64,000 nucleotides of DNA from Cyanobium sp. FACHB-13342 (GCF_014697415.1 NZ_JACJRT010000001.1:1-64000), one strand, 5' to 3'; numbered from the stretch's first letter, positions 22,289 through 31,012 are shown. Program-made: numbers and translations. The notes: generated from the sequence alone by a model not told the origin.

Positions 22289-23548
22289 TCAGTCCTCTTG
22301 GGTGTTGTTGGTGCCATCCCACACATTCAGGCTGCTGCGCAGCACGTCGTGGCGCAGCCGTTTGCGGCTGAGGTTGCGGTCGCTGGCGAGCAACTGGCGT
22401 TGTTCGGCCAGGCGCTGGCGCTCGTGGCTGATGCTGCTGCTCTGGGGCATGGCCGCCAGTTCAAGATCGATCGACTCCAGGCTGGCGAAGGCGGCGCCCT
22501 CGTCACCACGATCGAGGGCCGCAATGACGCTGCGGCGGTCGCGGCTGGCCTGCAGCAGGGCCAGCTGTTCGGCTGCCTCCAGATCCACGTCCAGCTCCCG
22601 AAGTTCAGCAGCGCTCAGCACCGGCAAGATCAACTGCCGGCGCAGCTCCTGGCGCCGCTCGACGCCCGGGCTGTCCCACGCCAGGCGGATGCCGGTGATC
22701 GGTTGGTTGGGCGTCCAGGCGGGGAGCTGCAGGCGCAGGCCCACCTGCAGGGTCTGGCCCTGACGCAGGTTGGGCAGCTGCAGATTGCCGGCGCTGGTGA
22801 CGGTGAGGTCGTTGATCACGTCAACCAACTCGGCGCCGTGCTGGGGGCGGATACCGATGCTGACCCGGCGTCCACTCGTAGTCGCCAGGCCCTGCAGCTC
22901 GCTGGCGTAGAGGTCGGCCAGTTGGTCGGGGCTTTCGATCTGGGCCAGGGTGCCATCACCAGCGGCGGCGATGGCGCCCATCAGGTCTTCATCGAAGCCA
23001 GCACCCAGGCCAAAGGCGCTGGTGCTGATGCCGCGCTGGTTGAGGCCGGCCACCTTCTCGGCAATGGCGGATGCGTCCGATAGGCCTTCGTTGGCCTGGC
23101 CATCGGAGAGCAGCAGCACCCGGTTGAGAGCCGCACCATCGAGGTGTTCCGCCACCTGCAGGGCGCCGGCCAGCCAGCCATCAAACAGGGCAGTGGTGCC
23201 GCCGGCCTCGATCGTGTTGATCGCCTGCAGGAATGGCAACGCGGAGTCAACCCGCCTAGAGGGAACAACAACCCGCACCTCGTCATCGAAGGTGACGATG
23301 GCGAGCCGGTCGCGGCTGGTGAGTTCAGCGGCCAGGCTGCGCGCTGCCTTGCGGGCATGGCTGATCTTCTCGCCGGCCATGGAGCCGGAGCGATCGATCA
23401 CCAGCGCCAGGTTCAGCGGCGGCCGCTGCGGCGTTTGCAGCTCAGCCGGCGGCTGGGGTGGCTCGATGCTGATCAGCAGATCGAGCGTGGTGGGCGCATC
23501 GCCCGCAACAGCGGGCCGCAGCGGACGGATGGTGATCGTGGGTTGCAT
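22289..23548 (-). CDS. VWA-domain protein
   Basis: This is a 419-residue protein without a signal peptide. The N-terminus is a short beta region (TITIRPLRPAV). A von Willebrand A domain follows from about residue 45 with a canonical MIDAS: DRSGSM, then the Thr in GGTTALFDG and LLLSDGQANEG. The C-terminal part is a beta-sandwich and a helical tail with RDRRSVIAALDRGDEG. VWA proteins bind partners through a metal, often with an AAA+ ATPase, but none is adjacent. The gene follows the MerR-like regulator by 20 bases. Confidence 0.88.
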   Translation of the reverse strand: MQPTITIRPLRPAVAGDAPTTLDLLISIEPPQPPAELQTPQRPPLNLALVIDRSGSMAGEKISHARKAARSLAAELTSRDRLAIVTFDDEVRVVVPSRRVDSALPFLQAINTIEAGGTTALFDGWLAGALQVAEHLDGAALNRVLLLSDGQANEGLSDASAIAEKVAGLNQRGISTSAFGLGAGFDEDLMGAIAAAGDGTLAQIESPDQLADLYASELQGLATTSGRRVSIGIRPQHGAELVDVINDLTVTSAGNLQLPNLRQGQTLQVGLRLQLPAWTPNQPITGIRLAWDSPGVERRQELRRQLILPVLSAAELRELDVDLEAAEQLALLQASRDRRSVIAALDRGDEGAAFASLESIDLELAAMPQSSSISHERQRLAEQRQLLASDRNLSRKRLRHDVLRSSLNVWDGTNNTQED

Positions 23549-23568
23549 GGTGTCTAGGGGGTAGGGAT

Positions 23569-24195
23569 TCAGGAGAGGTCGTCGAGGTGGTCGCGGAGGC
23601 GATCGAGCAGGCGCTGCAGCCAGGCCTCACGGCGACTGCCAGGTGGTGGCAGAGAGGCGCTGTCGCTCAGATGCAGCTCCACGCCGGGGGCCAGGGCGAG
23701 GCGATGCCAGCGGCTGGAGCTGCGGCCACCGCTGCGCGGCGACAGGCGCCGGCTGGGCTCCTCGAACGGGGCCGACTGGCAGATCGGAGCACCCAGCACC
23801 TCCAGCAGATCCAGATCCGGAGGGCTTTGGAGGGGTGGCGCGCTTTGCAGCTCCTGGAGGTAGTCGAGGGCGGCATTGGTGGCCGGCGGCTCCTCCAGCT
23901 GGGCGAGCTGGCGCTCCAGCTCGCTGTTGCCGGCGGCCAGCAGCGGAGCAATGGCCGTGAGGCTCAGGCCGCGCCTGGCCAGGGTGCGCACCAGCAGCAG
24001 CTGCAGCAGCTGACGCTGCCCGTAGACCGCGCGGCGGCCGTCCTTGCCCGGGCGATCAATCAGCCCCTCGGTGGCATACAGACGCACGGTGCGCGGTGTG
24101 ACCTCCTCACCAAGGCGCTCGCCGGCAAGGGCCAGCAGCTCCTCCAGCCCGTAGACCGGAGAAGGAACAGGAGCAGCAGCGGGGAGGTCAGCCAT
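23569..24195 (-). CDS. MerR-family-like regulator
   Basis: This is a 208-residue protein from ATG 24195. Residues 15-85 form a winged HTH of the MerR type: YGLEELLALAGERLGEEVTP, RTVRLYATEGLIDRPGK, RRAVYGQRQLLQLLLVRTLA. The MerR coiled coil is short, and the C-terminal half is Pro/Ser-rich with no metal-binding Cys cluster, so it is unlikely to sense mercury or copper. It is the first gene of an operon with VWA and two small proteins and probably controls it. Upstream DNA holds TTGCAGTGCAGCTGTCAACATG, a possible promoter area. Confidence 0.75.
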   Translation of the reverse strand: MADLPAAAPVPSPVYGLEELLALAGERLGEEVTPRTVRLYATEGLIDRPGKDGRRAVYGQRQLLQLLLVRTLARRGLSLTAIAPLLAAGNSELERQLAQLEEPPATNAALDYLQELQSAPPLQSPPDLDLLEVLGAPICQSAPFEEPSRRLSPRSGGRSSSRWHRLALAPGVELHLSDSASLPPPGSRREAWLQRLLDRLRDHLDDLS

Positions 24196-24325
24196 CCCGC
24201 AAACGTATACGGTTGCAGTGCAGCTGTCAACATGTTGGCGAGTTGCTGCTGCCCAGGCCATGCTGAGCAAGCTGTCTAGATCTGCTCTGTAGACCCTGTC
24301 CCGTCTGCTGCTGCTGGGAATCGGC

Positions 24326-24577
24326 GTGGCGCTGGGCGTGGCGCTCTGGCCCCTGGTGCTGCCGCTGCTGGCCCTGCTGGTGCTGGCTGCAGTGCTCTCC
24401 AGGGCTGGCGCTAAGGGGCAACCACGCCCCCCAGCCCCCCAGGCACCGGCCGTCAGCCCGCATCCCATTGGCCCTGTGCTGGATCCTCAGGTGCGGGCCC
24501 AGGCACTGGCGCAGGTGGAGCGGATCAACACCGAGGTGCAGCGCGAGCGGCTGGAGCGCGCGTTTGACCAGCGCTGA
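24326..24577 (+). CDS. Small membrane protein with cytoplasmic tail
   Basis: The frame is open from a stop at 24290, with GTG 24326 as the first common start; a CTG at 24296 would add ten hydrophobic residues. The N-terminus is one strong transmembrane segment (LGVALWPLVLPLLALLVLAA). A Pro-rich linker and a charged helix follow (RAQALAQVERINTEVQRERL). It lies 27 bases upstream of the HD hydrolase on the same strand. Confidence 0.5.
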   Translation: MALGVALWPLVLPLLALLVLAAVLSRAGAKGQPRPPAPQAPAVSPHPIGPVLDPQVRAQALAQVERINTEVQRERLERAFDQR

Positions 24578-24604
24578 TTACGTTGAAGCCCCAGCTGGGA
24601 ACCG

Positions 24605-25261
24605 ATGCCCATCACCCCCCGCTATGGCGACGCGCTGGCCTGGGCCGATGCACTGCATCGCGACCAGCGGCGAAAGGGCAAGGCCGTGCCCTACATCTCC
24701 CACCTGATCGCGGTCAGTGGCCTGGTGTGGGAAGACGGCGGCACGGAGGATCAGGCGATTGCCGGCCTGCTGCACGACGCCATCGAAGACGCCGGCCAGA
24801 GCCACAGCTCCATTGCCGAACGCTTTGGCGTGGTGGTGGCCGACATCGTGCGCGACTGCACCGACACCAGCGAAGAGACCCCGGCAGGCGAGAAGGAGCC
24901 CTGGCTGCTGCGCAAGACCCGTTACCTCGAAGCCCTGGCGCACAAGCCCGAGACCTCCCTGCTGGTAACAGCGGCCGACAAGGCCCACAACGCCCGCGAC
25001 ATGGTGCTGGATGCCCGCCGCGATCCGGCGATGTGGAACAAATTCAATGCCGGGCTGGAGGGCTCAGCCTGGTACCTGCTGCGCATGCACCAGCAGCTCA
25101 GCCATCGCCTGCCCCAGAGCCGCTCCACCGAACTGCTGGGGGAAGCGGTGCGCGAAATCCTGGCCAGTGCACCCTTCCAACAACTTGTGCCCGAGGGCAT
25201 GGCTGCGGCCGTGTGGGCAGCCAGCTACGCCGAGCGGCAGGTGGGTGGCAGCACAAGCTGA
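24605..25261 (+). CDS. HD-domain phosphohydrolase
   Basis: This is a 218-residue HD-superfamily protein like the hydrolase domain of RelA/SpoT or Mesh1. It has an N-terminal ALAWADALHRDQRRKGKAVP, then YISHL (first His), AGLLHDAIEDAG (HD pair), and TAADKAHNARDMV (fourth ligand). These residues bind a metal that hydrolyses phosphoesters or pyrophosphates of nucleotides, including (p)ppGpp in some members. No synthetase domain is present, so a small alarmone or nucleotide hydrolase is likely. It is possibly co-transcribed with the small membrane protein upstream. Confidence 0.8.
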   Translation: MPITPRYGDALAWADALHRDQRRKGKAVPYISHLIAVSGLVWEDGGTEDQAIAGLLHDAIEDAGQSHSSIAERFGVVVADIVRDCTDTSEETPAGEKEPWLLRKTRYLEALAHKPETSLLVTAADKAHNARDMVLDARRDPAMWNKFNAGLEGSAWYLLRMHQQLSHRLPQSRSTELLGEAVREILASAPFQQLVPEGMAAAVWAASYAERQVGGSTS

Positions 25262-25334
25262 GTTGCACGCAGGGGCTAGTGCGGGGCTCGCGCATCGGCG
25301 CCAGCACGGTGGCGATCGTGGATCGGCACCACCG

Positions 25335-25850
25335 TTATGGGGTTGCCCCATCCACCAGCCCCTGCACCATCACCAAGGCATCCACATAGCCCAACTGGCT
25401 GTGGCGAAACGCCCCCGGCAGGGTGCCCACCACCGCAAAGCCATTACGCAGCCAGCAGCGGATGCCGGCGGTGTTGGTGCTCACCACCAAGTTGAACTGC
25501 ATCGCCCGAAACCCCAGCCGCCGGGCCTCCTGCAGCGAGTGCTGGCAGAGACGGCTGCCGATGCCCTGGCCGCGGCAGTGCTCCGCCACCACCGTGCCGG
25601 CATTGGCCACATGGGCCCCCAGGGCCAGGGAGTTGGGTCTGAGGTAGTAGGTGCCCACCACGGCCCCCGCCCCTTCCACGGCCACCATCACCGCCTGGCT
25701 CTGCTCCACCCACGCCGCCAGGGCTTCTGACTCGCTGATCCCTGGGTCGTGGGGAAAGGTTTCACCGGCGCGGAACACCGGCTCCAGCAACGCCCACACC
25801 GCGGGCCAGTCGGCCGGCTCGTAGGGGCGGATCTGCAGGGGGGATGACAC
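25335..25850 (-). CDS. GNAT-family N-acetyltransferase
   Basis: This is a 171-residue protein. GTG 25850 is chosen because the product then starts directly at the GNAT fold (SSPLQIRPYEPADWPAVWAL) and a GGAG lies upstream; the frame is open much further but overlaps ChrA. Acetyl-CoA binding is shown by VVAEHCRGQGIGSRLCQHSL (RGxGIG), then RCWLRNGFAVVGTLPGAFRH. It resembles phosphinothricin/L-amino-acid acetyltransferases. The substrate is unknown. It lies 38 bases after ChrA on the same strand. Confidence 0.82.
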   Translation of the reverse strand: MSSPLQIRPYEPADWPAVWALLEPVFRAGETFPHDPGISESEALAAWVEQSQAVMVAVEGAGAVVGTYYLRPNSLALGAHVANAGTVVAEHCRGQGIGSRLCQHSLQEARRLGFRAMQFNLVVSTNTAGIRCWLRNGFAVVGTLPGAFRHSQLGYVDALVMVQGLVDGATP

Positions 25851-25888
25851 GTGGACCAACGCTCCGGGCTTTGCTTCTCTGCGGGCGC

Positions 25889-27247
25889 TCAACTGGAAAG
25901 CGCCGCCACCCCTGCCAGCAGGGCACCGAGGCCCGCCGCCGCACCGATCACCTGGAGCACGCTCCAGCGCAGCCGCAGCTGGGCAAACAACGCGGCCGCC
26001 ACCACCAGTGCCGCCCAGGGATTGAAGGCGCCGGCGGGCCAGAGCACCGGGCCGGCGAAGAACAGCGCCAGGCTGGCGATCACCCCAACCACCACCGCCG
26101 TGATGGCGCTCAGTGGCGCGCCGAAACGCAGATCCCCGCGGCTCGCCTCCACCAGGGGTGCCCCGGCCAGGATGAAGCCGAAAGACGGCAGGAAGGTGAA
26201 CCACACCGTGACGGCCACCGCCGCAAGGGCCAGGGGCCAGGGGCTCAAGCCAGCGGCGAGCGACTGGTTCCAGCCGCCCATGAAGCCCACGAACGCCACC
26301 ACCATGATCAACGGCCCCGGGGTGGTCTCCCCCAGGGCCAGGCCGTCGAGCATCTGCGGAGCCGAGAGCCAGCCAAAGTGCTCCACCGCGCCCTGGGCCA
26401 CGTAGGGCAGCACGGCATAGGCCCCGCCAAAGCTGAGCAGCGCCACCCGCGTGAAGAAGCGGGCCATCAACGCCAGGGTGCCGCCCCAACCGCCGGCGAT
26501 CGCCAGGGCGGCGAGGGGCAGCAGCAGGGCCAGGGCCCAGATCAACAGGGTGAGGGCCAGGCGGCGGCGGCAGAAGCGGGCGTGCTCGGGAGTGTCGGTG
26601 TGGTCGTCGTGGAGCGCATCCGGCCGATCCCCATCTGGGTTGGCCGCCGCGGATCCATGGGCATCACCACGGCGCAACAGGGCCGGTCGCCAGCGGGCGA
26701 CCAGCAGGCCGATCACGCCCGCCGCAATCACCACGAGCGGATAGGGCAGATCCAGCAGGGCCAGGGCCAGGAAACCGGCAATAGCCAGGCCCACCAGCAG
26801 CGGCGTGTGCAAGGTGCGGCGGCCGATGCGCCAGGCGGCCATCAGCACGATGGCCAGCACCGCCGGTTTGAGCACGGCGAACACCGAGGCCAGCAGCGGC
26901 AGCTGCCCCCAGAGCGCGTAGACGCTGGCCAGGGCCGTGAGCACGAATACCGAGGGGATCACGAACAGTCCACCGGCGATCAGCCCGCCGGGCACGCCGT
27001 GCATCAGCCAGCCCAGATAGGTGGCCAGCTGCATGGCCTCGGGCCCCGGCAGCAGCATGCAGTAGTTGAGGGCGTGCAGGTAGCGCCGTTCCGAGAGCCA
27101 GCGGCGCCGATCCACCAGCTCGCGATGCAGCAGGGCGATCTGCCCGGCCGGCCCCCCGAAGCTCACCCAGCCCAACTGAAACCAGAAGCGGGAGGCCTCA
27201 GCGAGGCTCACGGCGCGGGGCGTGGCAGACGAAACCGTTGGCGTCAT
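25889..27247 (-). CDS. chrA: Chromate transporter ChrA family
   Basis: This is a 452-residue membrane protein with two homologous halves, the long form of ChrA. Half one begins FWFQLGWVSFGGPAGQIALL and has the NYCMLLPGPEAMQLATYLG motif. Half two has VALLSFGGAYAVLPYVAQGA and the GLALGETTPGPLIMVVAFVG motif. Both contain the PGP signature, and about 10-12 transmembrane helices are expected. A charged His/Asp-rich loop lies near residues 195-225. ChrA exports chromate or related oxyanions. Chromate enters by the sulfate transporter, and that transporter is encoded next door. It overlaps the amidotransferase gene upstream by 4 bases. Confidence 0.88.
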   Translation of the reverse strand: MTPTVSSATPRAVSLAEASRFWFQLGWVSFGGPAGQIALLHRELVDRRRWLSERRYLHALNYCMLLPGPEAMQLATYLGWLMHGVPGGLIAGGLFVIPSVFVLTALASVYALWGQLPLLASVFAVLKPAVLAIVLMAAWRIGRRTLHTPLLVGLAIAGFLALALLDLPYPLVVIAAGVIGLLVARWRPALLRRGDAHGSAAANPDGDRPDALHDDHTDTPEHARFCRRRLALTLLIWALALLLPLAALAIAGGWGGTLALMARFFTRVALLSFGGAYAVLPYVAQGAVEHFGWLSAPQMLDGLALGETTPGPLIMVVAFVGFMGGWNQSLAAGLSPWPLALAAVAVTVWFTFLPSFGFILAGAPLVEASRGDLRFGAPLSAITAVVVGVIASLALFFAGPVLWPAGAFNPWAALVVAAALFAQLRLRWSVLQVIGAAAGLGALLAGVAALSS

Positions 27248-28023
27248 GGATTGGTTTGGCAGAGCAGCTCACCGTTGCTCCACAGCATCGAGCATCCGGG
27301 GGCGATGGCCTGCCAATGCTCATCGGTGGTGAGTGGCTCGGTGCTGAGGATCGTCACCACATCCTTGGCGGTGGTGACCCTGGAGAAATCCACCTGGACC
27401 GGCGGATCCACCAGGGTGGCGGTGCGAAAGGGGGCCCGGCGCGTGAGCCAGTGCAGGCCAGTGGTGGCGGTGGCGAACAGCCACTGGCCGTTGCTGATCA
27501 GGGCGTTGAACGTGCCGCGCTGGGCCAAGTCTGTGGCGCAGCGGTGCAGCAGAGCGGCCAGCGCTTCCGGGTCCGTGGCGTCCACGCCGGCTGCATCGAG
27601 CTGATCGAGGATCCAGCAGAAGGCCGCTTCGCTGTCGGTGTCGCCGAAAGGCCGGTAGGGATCGCCATGGGGAATGGCTCCGGCGAGATTGCCGTTGTGG
27701 GCAAACACCCAGGTCTGTCCCTGCCAGCTGCGCGCAAAGGGATGGCAGTTCTCCAGCGCCACCTGCCCCTGGGTGGCCTTGCGGATGTGGGCGATCGACA
27801 CCAGCGCCCGGGGAGAGCGGTCCGCCAGCTGATCCGCCAACAGCGAGAAGGCGGCCGGGGCGTCCTCCCGGATCAGGTTGAGCCCCGAGCCATCAGGGGT
27901 GAAGCTGGCCAACCCCCAGCCATCGGCATGCTCCCCACTCGCACCACCGCGGCGACTGAGGCCGCGGAAGGAGAAGGCCATGTCGGTGGGGGTGTTGGCG
28001 TTGAGGGCCAGCAGTTCACACAT
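27244..28023 (-). CDS. Class II glutamine amidotransferase (YafJ-like)
   Basis: This 259-residue protein begins MCELLALNANTPTDMAFSF. Cys2 after Met removal is the N-terminal nucleophile of class II amidotransferases. Other hallmarks are HADGWGLASF, HIRKATQG, CHPFARSW and FAHNGNLAGAIP. No synthase domain is attached. YafJ-type proteins hydrolyse glutamine or act on gamma-glutamyl compounds, and the role is open. Its stop overlaps the ChrA start (ATGA), and it starts only 5 bases after the sulfate-binding-protein stop, so it probably belongs to the sulfate-chromate transcript. Confidence 0.85.
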   Translation of the reverse strand: MCELLALNANTPTDMAFSFRGLSRRGGASGEHADGWGLASFTPDGSGLNLIREDAPAAFSLLADQLADRSPRALVSIAHIRKATQGQVALENCHPFARSWQGQTWVFAHNGNLAGAIPHGDPYRPFGDTDSEAAFCWILDQLDAAGVDATDPEALAALLHRCATDLAQRGTFNALISNGQWLFATATTGLHWLTRRAPFRTATLVDPPVQVDFSRVTTAKDVVTILSTEPLTTDEHWQAIAPGCSMLWSNGELLCQTNP

Positions 28024-28028
28024 CGGCT

Positions 28029-29087
28029 TCAGCGCGACTTGGCAAAGAGGCGATCCCAGAGGCCGCCGTTGTCGAAGAAGGTCTTGTTCACGGCCTCCCA
28101 GCCACCGAAATCTTTCACGGAGAAGAACTGCTTCACCGGCGCAAAGCGGCTTTTCACCTGCGCCCACACCGTGGGATTGGTGGGCCGGAAGCCCTCCTCG
28201 GCGAAGACCTGCTGGGCCTCCTCGGAAAACAGATAGGCCGCCAGGGCCTCAGCGGCCTTACGGGTGCCCTTGCGATCCACCACCTGGTCGACCACGGCGA
28301 CGGGCCCCTCGATGCGGATGTTGAGCTCCGGCACCACAAACGGCGCCTTGAGATCACCGGTGCGGGTGGCCAGGATCGCTTCGTTCTCGTAGTTCAGCAG
28401 CACGTCACCCTGGTCGCGCTTGAGGAACACATCCGAGGCCTCACGGGCGTCCTTGGGGAGGTTCTCGACGTTCCGGTAGACGCTCGTCACATAAGCCTCC
28501 GCCGCCTGCTGGCTGCCGCCGGTCTGGCTGATCGATCCCCAGAGGCCGAGGAAGTTCCAGCGGGCGCCACCGGAAGTCTTGGGATTGGCCGTCACCACCG
28601 TGACCCCGGGCTTGACCAGATCGTTCCAGCTGCGGATTCCCTTGGGATTGCCAGGCCGGGTCAGGAAGGCCACAGCGGAGTTGGTGATGATGCTGCCGCT
28701 GGGCAGCTCCTGCTCCCAGCCGGGCTGGATCAAACCGGCCTGCTGCAGCTTCAGCACATCAGCCGAAAGCGCCAGGGTGGCCACATCGGCCTCCAGCCCG
28801 TCGATGATCGCCCGCGTCTGCGTGCCCGATCCGCCATAGCTGGTGCGGATCTTGAGGTCCTGGCCCGTTTTGGCTTTCCAGTCGGCCGCGAACCGGGGCA
28901 GGATCCGGTCGTAGGCGCCTTTGGTGACGGCGTAGCTGACGACGAGCAATTCCTGCTGCTTGCTGGCCTCGCCAGTGGCAGATGGGGCCTTGGACGATTC
29001 GCAGGCCACCAGCAACAACGAGCCTCCAAGCGCAAGCAGCAAGGGGGCAACCAGAGGACGGGGGAGGACGGACCGAAAAATTGTCAC
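28029..29087 (-). CDS. Sulfate ABC transporter substrate-binding lipoprotein (second copy)
   Basis: This is a 352-residue periplasmic binding protein. Its N-terminus is a lipoprotein signal (LLLALGGSLLLVACESSK, lipobox LVAC). The mature part is like CysP/Sbp: LLVVSYAVTKGAYDRILPRF, SYGGSGTQTRAIIDGLEADV, NPKTSGGARWNFLGLWGS and a KDFGGWEAVNKTFFDNGG tail. It captures sulfate, or thiosulfate, for the CysTWA permease. It differs from the neighbouring sbpA by the lipid anchor and several loop changes, so it may have another affinity or anion preference. A hairpin terminator separates it from sbpA. Confidence 0.93.
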   Translation of the reverse strand: MTIFRSVLPRPLVAPLLLALGGSLLLVACESSKAPSATGEASKQQELLVVSYAVTKGAYDRILPRFAADWKAKTGQDLKIRTSYGGSGTQTRAIIDGLEADVATLALSADVLKLQQAGLIQPGWEQELPSGSIITNSAVAFLTRPGNPKGIRSWNDLVKPGVTVVTANPKTSGGARWNFLGLWGSISQTGGSQQAAEAYVTSVYRNVENLPKDAREASDVFLKRDQGDVLLNYENEAILATRTGDLKAPFVVPELNIRIEGPVAVVDQVVDRKGTRKAAEALAAYLFSEEAQQVFAEEGFRPTNPTVWAQVKSRFAPVKQFFSVKDFGGWEAVNKTFFDNGGLWDRLFAKSR

Positions 29088-29156
29088 CTAAGCCGATCGA
29101 CAACTGTTAAATAATGATACCACGGTTACCCGGTCGACTTAACGACTGACTGGTGA

Positions 29157-29189
29157 TCAAGCAAAAGCCCCGGCGACGAGCCGGGGCTT
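29157..29189 (-). terminator. Rho-independent terminator after sbpA
   Basis: AAGCCCCGGC-GACGA-GCCGGGGCTT is a perfect hairpin with 10-base arms. Read on the reverse strand it is followed by TTTTGC, so it terminates the sbpA transcript 25 bases after its stop. Confidence 0.85.
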
Positions 29190-29213
29190 GATCGGGGCAC
29201 TGCGCCAGCTGGC

Positions 29214-30275
29214 TCAGCGGCTCTTGGCGAAGATCTGATCCCAGATGCCGCCCTTGCCGAAGAACTTGCGATCCACGCCGGGCCAGCCGCCGAAATCGCC
29301 CACCTTGAAGAAGCTCACGTTCTGGAATTTGCCCTTCGCGTAGGCCTTGCCCTCCGGGGTGGTGGGGCGAAAGCCGTTGTCGGCAAAAACCTTCTGTGCG
29401 GCTGGCGAATAGAGGAAGCGCACGAAGGCTTCCGCCACCTTGCGGGTGCCGCGACGGTCCACCACCTTGTCCACGACGGTCACGGGTTGCTCGGTCAGCA
29501 CGTTGGGGCTGAACAGCTTGTAGGGCGTGGTCCACTCCCCCTTGCGCCTGGCCAGGATCGCCTCGGTTTCCCAGTTCAACAGCACATCGCCCTGGCGACG
29601 CTTGACGAAGGCATCAGTGGCTTCACGGGCATCTTTGGGCAGCACATCAGCGTTCTTGTAGACGCCCGTGATGAAGCTGCGCGCCTGGGCCTCGCTGCCA
29701 CCCGTGCGGGTGATGGCCCCCCAGAGGGCCAGGAAGTTCCAGCGGGCGCCACCGGAGGTTTTGGGGTTGGCCAACACCACATCCACGTTTTTGTTGTCGA
29801 GATCCTTCCAGCTGCTGATCTTCTTGGGGTTACCAGGCCGCACAAACACCGCCACGGTTGAGTTGATCGGCGTGGAGTTGCAAGGGTTCTCCCGCTCCCA
29901 ACCGGACTGAATCAGGCCGGCCTGCTGAATCTTGTTGACATCAGCGGCCATGGCCAGACTGACCACATCCGCCTCCAGCCCGTCGATCACCGCGCGCGTC
30001 TGGGAACCTGAGCCGCCGTAGCTGCCCTGGAAGGTGACCGTCTGGCCGGTCCTCTTCTTCCAGTCGGCCGCGAAGAGCTTGAAGATCTGGTCGTAGGCGG
30101 TTTTGGTGACCGCATAGGAAACCACCGTCAGGCTCTGGGGCTTGGCCGGCTGCTGGGCCCGCACGATCGGCGCGCCCAGCGTTGCGGCGGCGGTTGCAGC
30201 CAGGGGCAGGGCGGATAGCGCGGCGAGCACCACGGACCGACGGGGCACTGGGCGGAACAGAGAGGTAGTTACCAC
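29214..30275 (-). CDS. sbpA: Sulfate-binding protein
   Basis: This is a 353-residue periplasmic sulfate-binding protein. GTG 30275 is the most likely start (TTSLFRPVPRRSVVLAALSA). The signal region has a twin-arginine-like RRSVVLAAL and ends near IVRAQ. Family blocks are TVVSYAVTKTAYDQIFKLFA, SYGGSGSQTRAVIDGLEADV, NPKTSGGARWNFLALWGAI and a GDFGGWPGVDRKFFGKGGIW tail. It delivers sulfate to CysT-CysW-CysA. It is divergent from the Rrf2 regulator across 142 bases. The nearby motif TACCACGGTT overlaps its start and recurs upstream of the second binding protein. Confidence 0.93.
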   Translation of the reverse strand: MVTTSLFRPVPRRSVVLAALSALPLAATAAATLGAPIVRAQQPAKPQSLTVVSYAVTKTAYDQIFKLFAADWKKRTGQTVTFQGSYGGSGSQTRAVIDGLEADVVSLAMAADVNKIQQAGLIQSGWERENPCNSTPINSTVAVFVRPGNPKKISSWKDLDNKNVDVVLANPKTSGGARWNFLALWGAITRTGGSEAQARSFITGVYKNADVLPKDAREATDAFVKRRQGDVLLNWETEAILARRKGEWTTPYKLFSPNVLTEQPVTVVDKVVDRRGTRKVAEAFVRFLYSPAAQKVFADNGFRPTTPEGKAYAKGKFQNVSFFKVGDFGGWPGVDRKFFGKGGIWDQIFAKSR

Positions 30276-30417
30276 GGTTCTTCGATCGGGAACCACAGGA
30301 AAGTAACCGCCGCCCTCAGCTCTGCGGTGTGCCTCAAGCCACACCCCTGGACGCCAATTTCCTATCCACTTACCGTTCTTTCCCTGTCAGAATGCCCGCA
30401 GCCTTGCGGGAGAAACG
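30276..30417. promoter_or_regulatory. Divergent promoter region sbpA / Rrf2 regulator
   Basis: It holds TTACCGTTCTTT at about 30370 and a hairpin CCCGCA-GCCT-TGCGGG at 30395-30410 directly before the Rrf2 GTG, where it could hide the GGGAGA ribosome-binding site. TTACCACGGTTC lies at 30269-30280 on the sbpA side. Confidence 0.45.
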
Positions 30418-30849
30418 GTGGCATTCAGCGCCAAAACGGAATACGGCCTGGTCGCCCTCCTCGATCTCGCCACGGCCTATCCCAGCGGCGCATTGGTTCA
30501 AACCGGCGAAATCTGCCGGCGGCACGCAATTCCGGAGCGGTATCTGGAGCAGATGCTCACGGCCTTACGCAAAGGGGGCTTTCTGAAGAGCATCCGCGGT
30601 CCCCGCGGAGGCTTTCAGCTTTTCCGCTCTCCTGAGCAGATCACCGTGGCCGACGTCGAAGCCTGCCTGGAGGGGGAGACGAGCGAAGAGCGCAAGGGCG
30701 ATCGGCAGGACGCCGAGTTCCAGGCCCTTGGCGTCCTCAGCCGCCGCCTTGAGGAAGCCCGTTGCACGATTCTCCGGCAGACCACGCTGGCCCACCTGCT
30801 TCAAGAACGAGACCGCCTGCGGCAGCCTTCACCCATGTTCTACATCTGA
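30418..30849 (+). CDS. Rrf2-family transcriptional regulator
   Basis: This is a 143-residue protein from GTG 30418 (AFSAKTEYGLVALLDLATAY). It has the Rrf2 winged HTH: TGEICRRHAIPERYLEQMLT, ALRKGGFLKSIRGPRGGFQL. Only one Cys (RCTILRQ) lies in the region that binds an iron-sulfur cluster in IscR, so it is probably of the CymR type, which senses sulfur supply through cysteine metabolism. Position between sbpA and CysR supports control of sulfate uptake. The hairpin over its Shine-Dalgarno may limit its translation. Confidence 0.88.
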   Translation: MAFSAKTEYGLVALLDLATAYPSGALVQTGEICRRHAIPERYLEQMLTALRKGGFLKSIRGPRGGFQLFRSPEQITVADVEACLEGETSEERKGDRQDAEFQALGVLSRRLEEARCTILRQTTLAHLLQERDRLRQPSPMFYI

Positions 30850-31012
30850 GACGCAGGCGCCTCAAAGCGTGTGCCCGAAAATACCGGTACCCCTATCGGG
30901 AATAGCGCATACTGTCGTTCAGTTGCTCGCCCGTCATGGCCTGTTCTCTGCGAATGCCTCGTTTGCTCCTCTCCGCCCCGATCGATGACCCGCCACGCAA
31001 CCAGCCGACGCC

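Noticed and set aside
25851-26489. Extension of the GNAT frame upstream of 25850
   Set aside because: The added residues are low-complexity Gly/Arg/Pro and overlap ChrA; the GNAT fold begins at GTG 25850.
25844-27604. 586-codon frame on the + strand
   Set aside because: It is antisense to ChrA and part of the amidotransferase; composition is that of a high-GC shadow frame.
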